Shown here piece by piece: positions 4,582-6,524 of a stretch of 6,524 nucleotides of DNA. How positions within the stretch are numbered: position 1 is the stretch's first letter; each line of letters opens with the position of its first letter. The notes below the pieces were generated by a model. It saw only the letters and a program-made list of their open reading frames with translations, did not search any database and had not been told where the DNA came from. The position numbers were made by a program, and so were the translations under genes. The stretch is from an uncultured beta proteobacterium. Its GTDB lineage: Bacteria; Pseudomonadota; Gammaproteobacteria; Burkholderiales; Burkholderiaceae_C. Location: assembly GCA_903870955.1 (NCBI GenBank), contig CAIQEX010000128.1, forward strand, positions 1 to 6,524, in the 5' to 3' direction.

Positions 4582-6321
4582 CTAGCGGCGATTTTCCACT
4601 TCGCGCCGGATCAGGTTCCGGAGCTTGCCCGGCTGCACTGGTTTTTTGAGCAGGACAAGTCCAATGTCTGCAGCTTGATTTTTCAGATCAATCTCGGTGT
4701 CCCCGCTGATCAAGCAGGCCGGCACGGAGCGTCCGCACAGCCTACGCAACGTTTGTATGGCGGTGATTCCGTTGGTATCGCCTGACATGCGGTAGTCGCT
4801 GATCACAAAATCCGGTATCTCTCCCGATTCCACATGTAAATAGGCAAGATGTGCTTCAAAGAAGGCGCTCACCTGACAACCCCAGGACTCCAGCAATGCC
4901 TTAAGTGCCGCGTTGGACAGTGCGTCATCCTCAATCACCAACACCCGCAGCGTGGTCAGGTCGTGGCTGACATCCATTTTCTCGTCGTCCCTTTCGGGTA
5001 TGGTGAGGCGCTGGACGGCTTGCGGTGCGTACAGTGTGAAACGGGACCCGCAGCCCAAGTTGGAACGTAACGCAAGTGTGTGCTTCACCAGTCGGCAGGA
5101 GCGCTCCACCATCGCGAGACCCAACCCCAGTCCCTGGTCGCGGCTGCGTTGCTGGTTAGCTACCTGGAAAAACTCTTCAAAGATTCGCTCGTGCAGATGC
5201 TGTGCGATGCCAATGCCGCTGTCCGAAACTTCGATGCGCGCCTGACTTCCACCTTGTGATGACCGGCAACTTAACAGCACGGTTCCAGTTTGGGTGTATC
5301 GGATGGCATTGCTGAGAAGGTTTAGCAATATGCGCTGCAACAGTATGGGATCACTTTCAATCCATAACGTTGTCGGCCGAATTGCCAGCCGCAACCCTTT
5401 TTCTACTGCCACGCCGGCAAACAGCTTACGCAATTGATTGAAAATCGCGTTCACCTCAACCGGTCCTAGCCTGGGCTCCAGAGTAGGTGTATCCAGACGT
5501 GAGTAGTCAAAGAATACATCGAGCATTTCTTGCAACTCCCGGACTGAGCTTTCTACGCCACGAACGAGTTCGCTGCTTTGCGCGTCTTTTGGCATGCTGC
5601 CCAAGCGGGCTACAAACATACCCAATGCATGTGCCGGCTGACGCAGGTCGTGACTGGCCGAAGCCAGAAAACGCGACTTGGCTACCGTAGCGGCTTCTGC
5701 CCGTAGCTTGGCGTTACGTAGTTCTTGGTTACTTATTTCTGAGGCCTGCAACGCCCTGGACTCCGCGCGATGAAACATGCGGGTGTGCACCAGGACGGCT
5801 GCTACTAATCCTATTTGACTGAGTGCAAAGAACAAGCCTGTGTATTGCGTGTCGTAGCGCACTGGCAGTGCGATCCCCAACATGTTTGCGGCCGCCAAAC
5901 CAAACACACACAGGAAATTTAGAGCTACAAGAAGCATCGCATTGGTACTCATGCCCAATATCAGGACGGCAGTGATGGGACCTGTTGCAAACCAGGGCGC
6001 CACGGGGGAAAGAATGCCGCCTGAAAAGTAGCTACATCCCAACACAGCCACAATGCAGTTGGTTACCAGGTAGACGTTTGCAGATAAGGCGTAGTTTCGC
6101 CAGTATTTGATGCTCAGCAGATTGGCCAGCATGATCGCGATATGCGACAACATGGAAATGACGCCTGGCTTGAAGTCGATGGCCCAACTCAGGACTGCAT
6201 AGCATGCAGCGTAAACAATTACCGTTCGGTTGAAGTCAAGCAGCAATTCCAGATCGGACGAGTCTCGCTTTTTTTGCGTGTACGTCGGGCTTGCTTCTTT
6301 TGTTTCAACTGGAGGCGCCAT
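4582..6321 (-). CDS. Membrane-bound hybrid histidine kinase with C-terminal receiver domain
   Basis: This is a 579-residue protein. About six hydrophobic segments lie between residues 31 and 180 and form the sensor region, with no recognisable periplasmic domain. A short coiled linker (about 184-215) leads to the dimerisation domain with the H-box FLASASHDLRQPAHAL, phospho-acceptor H224. The ATPase domain shows the N-box NLLSNAIRY (334-342), the DSGIGI box (367-372), FEEFFQV (381-387) and the GLGLGLAM box (397-404). The receiver domain (about 458-570) has E464/D465/D466, phospho-acceptor D509 in SDYRMSGDTNG, S539 and K560. All key residues are intact, so it should autophosphorylate and pass phosphate to its own receiver. 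There is no HPt domain and no separate regulator in the window. The signal and target are unknown. The ribosome site is weak (GGA about 15 bases before the ATG). The gene lies downstream of an rRNA operon and 250 bp upstream of the bufferin operon on the same strand. Confidence 0.92.
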   Translation of the reverse strand: MAPPVETKEASPTYTQKKRDSSDLELLLDFNRTVIVYAACYAVLSWAIDFKPGVISMLSHIAIMLANLLSIKYWRNYALSANVYLVTNCIVAVLGCSYFSGGILSPVAPWFATGPITAVLILGMSTNAMLLVALNFLCVFGLAAANMLGIALPVRYDTQYTGLFFALSQIGLVAAVLVHTRMFHRAESRALQASEISNQELRNAKLRAEAATVAKSRFLASASHDLRQPAHALGMFVARLGSMPKDAQSSELVRGVESSVRELQEMLDVFFDYSRLDTPTLEPRLGPVEVNAIFNQLRKLFAGVAVEKGLRLAIRPTTLWIESDPILLQRILLNLLSNAIRYTQTGTVLLSCRSSQGGSQARIEVSDSGIGIAQHLHERIFEEFFQVANQQRSRDQGLGLGLAMVERSCRLVKHTLALRSNLGCGSRFTLYAPQAVQRLTIPERDDEKMDVSHDLTTLRVLVIEDDALSNAALKALLESWGCQVSAFFEAHLAYLHVESGEIPDFVISDYRMSGDTNGITAIQTLRRLCGRSVPACLISGDTEIDLKNQAADIGLVLLKKPVQPGKLRNLIRREVENRR

Positions 6322-6400
6322 GCGGTATTTTTATTTCCGTATATTTTTGGCATGGGCTTTGTTGCCGCATCTGCGTCCGGCGATCTTACTTGAATTGGCC

Positions 6401-6434
6401 AAAAAAAAGCCCCGTCGAATGACGGGGCTTTTTT
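6401..6434 (-). terminator. Intrinsic terminator of the rRNA operon (bidirectional in form)
   Basis: A perfect 8-bp stem, GCCCCGTC (6409-6416) and GACGGGGC (6421-6428), closes a GAAT loop. It is flanked by eight A on the left and six T on the right. Read on the minus strand, it lies just after the 5S gene and ends in a U8 tract, so it should end rRNA transcription. The A/T flanks also allow it to work on the plus strand, but no plus-strand gene leads into it. It isolates the kinase gene from rRNA transcription. Confidence 0.93.
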
Positions 6435-6444
6435 GGCTGTAAAT

Positions 6445-6524
6445 AGCCTGACGATGACCTACTTTCACACGGGAACCCGCACTATCATCGGCGCTGACGC
6501 GTTTCACTGTCCTGTTCGGGATGG
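6445..6524 (-). rRNA. rrf: 5S ribosomal RNA, 3' part (5' end beyond the window)
   Basis: On the minus strand the last 80 bases read as the 3' two-thirds of a bacterial 5S rRNA. They begin with CCATCCCGAACAGGACAGTG, continue with the GCCGATGATAGTGCGGG and TTCCCGTGTGAAAGTAGGTC segments, and end in ATCGTCAGGC, the arm that pairs with the 5' TGCCTGACG-type end. The exact 3' end (about 6445) is estimated. The style fits Betaproteobacteria. It marks the end of an rRNA operon whose 16S and 23S genes would lie to the right. Confidence 0.93.

Noticed and set aside
1..6524. CRISPR array, insertion sequence, tRNA or attachment site
   Set aside because: No regularly spaced repeats, transposase-like frame, terminal inverted repeats or tRNA-like cloverleaf were seen on either strand.

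Overview
The window looks like chromosomal DNA of a betaproteobacterium, most likely Burkholderiales and perhaps Comamonadaceae. The evidence is the 5S rRNA 3' end at the right edge, the moderate-to-high GC content, and the protein styles, such as the HDLRQP-type histidine kinase and the BufA2-type peptide. The genus is an inference only.

Layout from left to right. Positions 1-400 hold a minus-strand type II toxin-antitoxin pair: an AbrB/MazE-like antitoxin followed by a PIN-domain (VapC-like) toxin cut by the window edge. A small repeat-rich control region (about 401-470) separates it from a divergent plus-strand short-chain dehydrogenase/reductase-like gene (586-1374). That gene has kept its nucleotide-binding motif but appears to have lost its whole catalytic tetrad. 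Convergent to it is a minus-strand gene for a single PPC/DUF296-domain protein (1384-1794).

The centre (1868-4331, minus strand) is a four-gene bufferin-type operon. It reads, in order of transcription, a secreted six-cysteine precursor peptide (BufA2-like), a DUF692/MNIO maturase (BufB), a DUF2063 partner protein (BufC) and a DoxX-family membrane protein. The last three genes are chained by ATGA stop/start overlaps. The precursor is separated from them by a 66-bp gap carrying a GC-rich hairpin. From the known family, the maturase and its partner modify cysteines of the precursor, which is exported to the periplasm where it binds copper or related metals. The 250-bp region upstream holds a possible ECF-type promoter and two sets of short direct repeats.

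Upstream on the same strand lies a 579-residue membrane-bound hybrid histidine kinase with a C-terminal receiver domain (4582-6321), with no response-regulator partner in view. At the right edge are a strong intrinsic terminator (6401-6434) and the 3' part of a 5S rRNA gene, so the window borders the end of an rRNA operon on the minus strand. The bufferin operon is the most notable system here. Its class has been described, but its control region, internal hairpin and neighbours merit attention.
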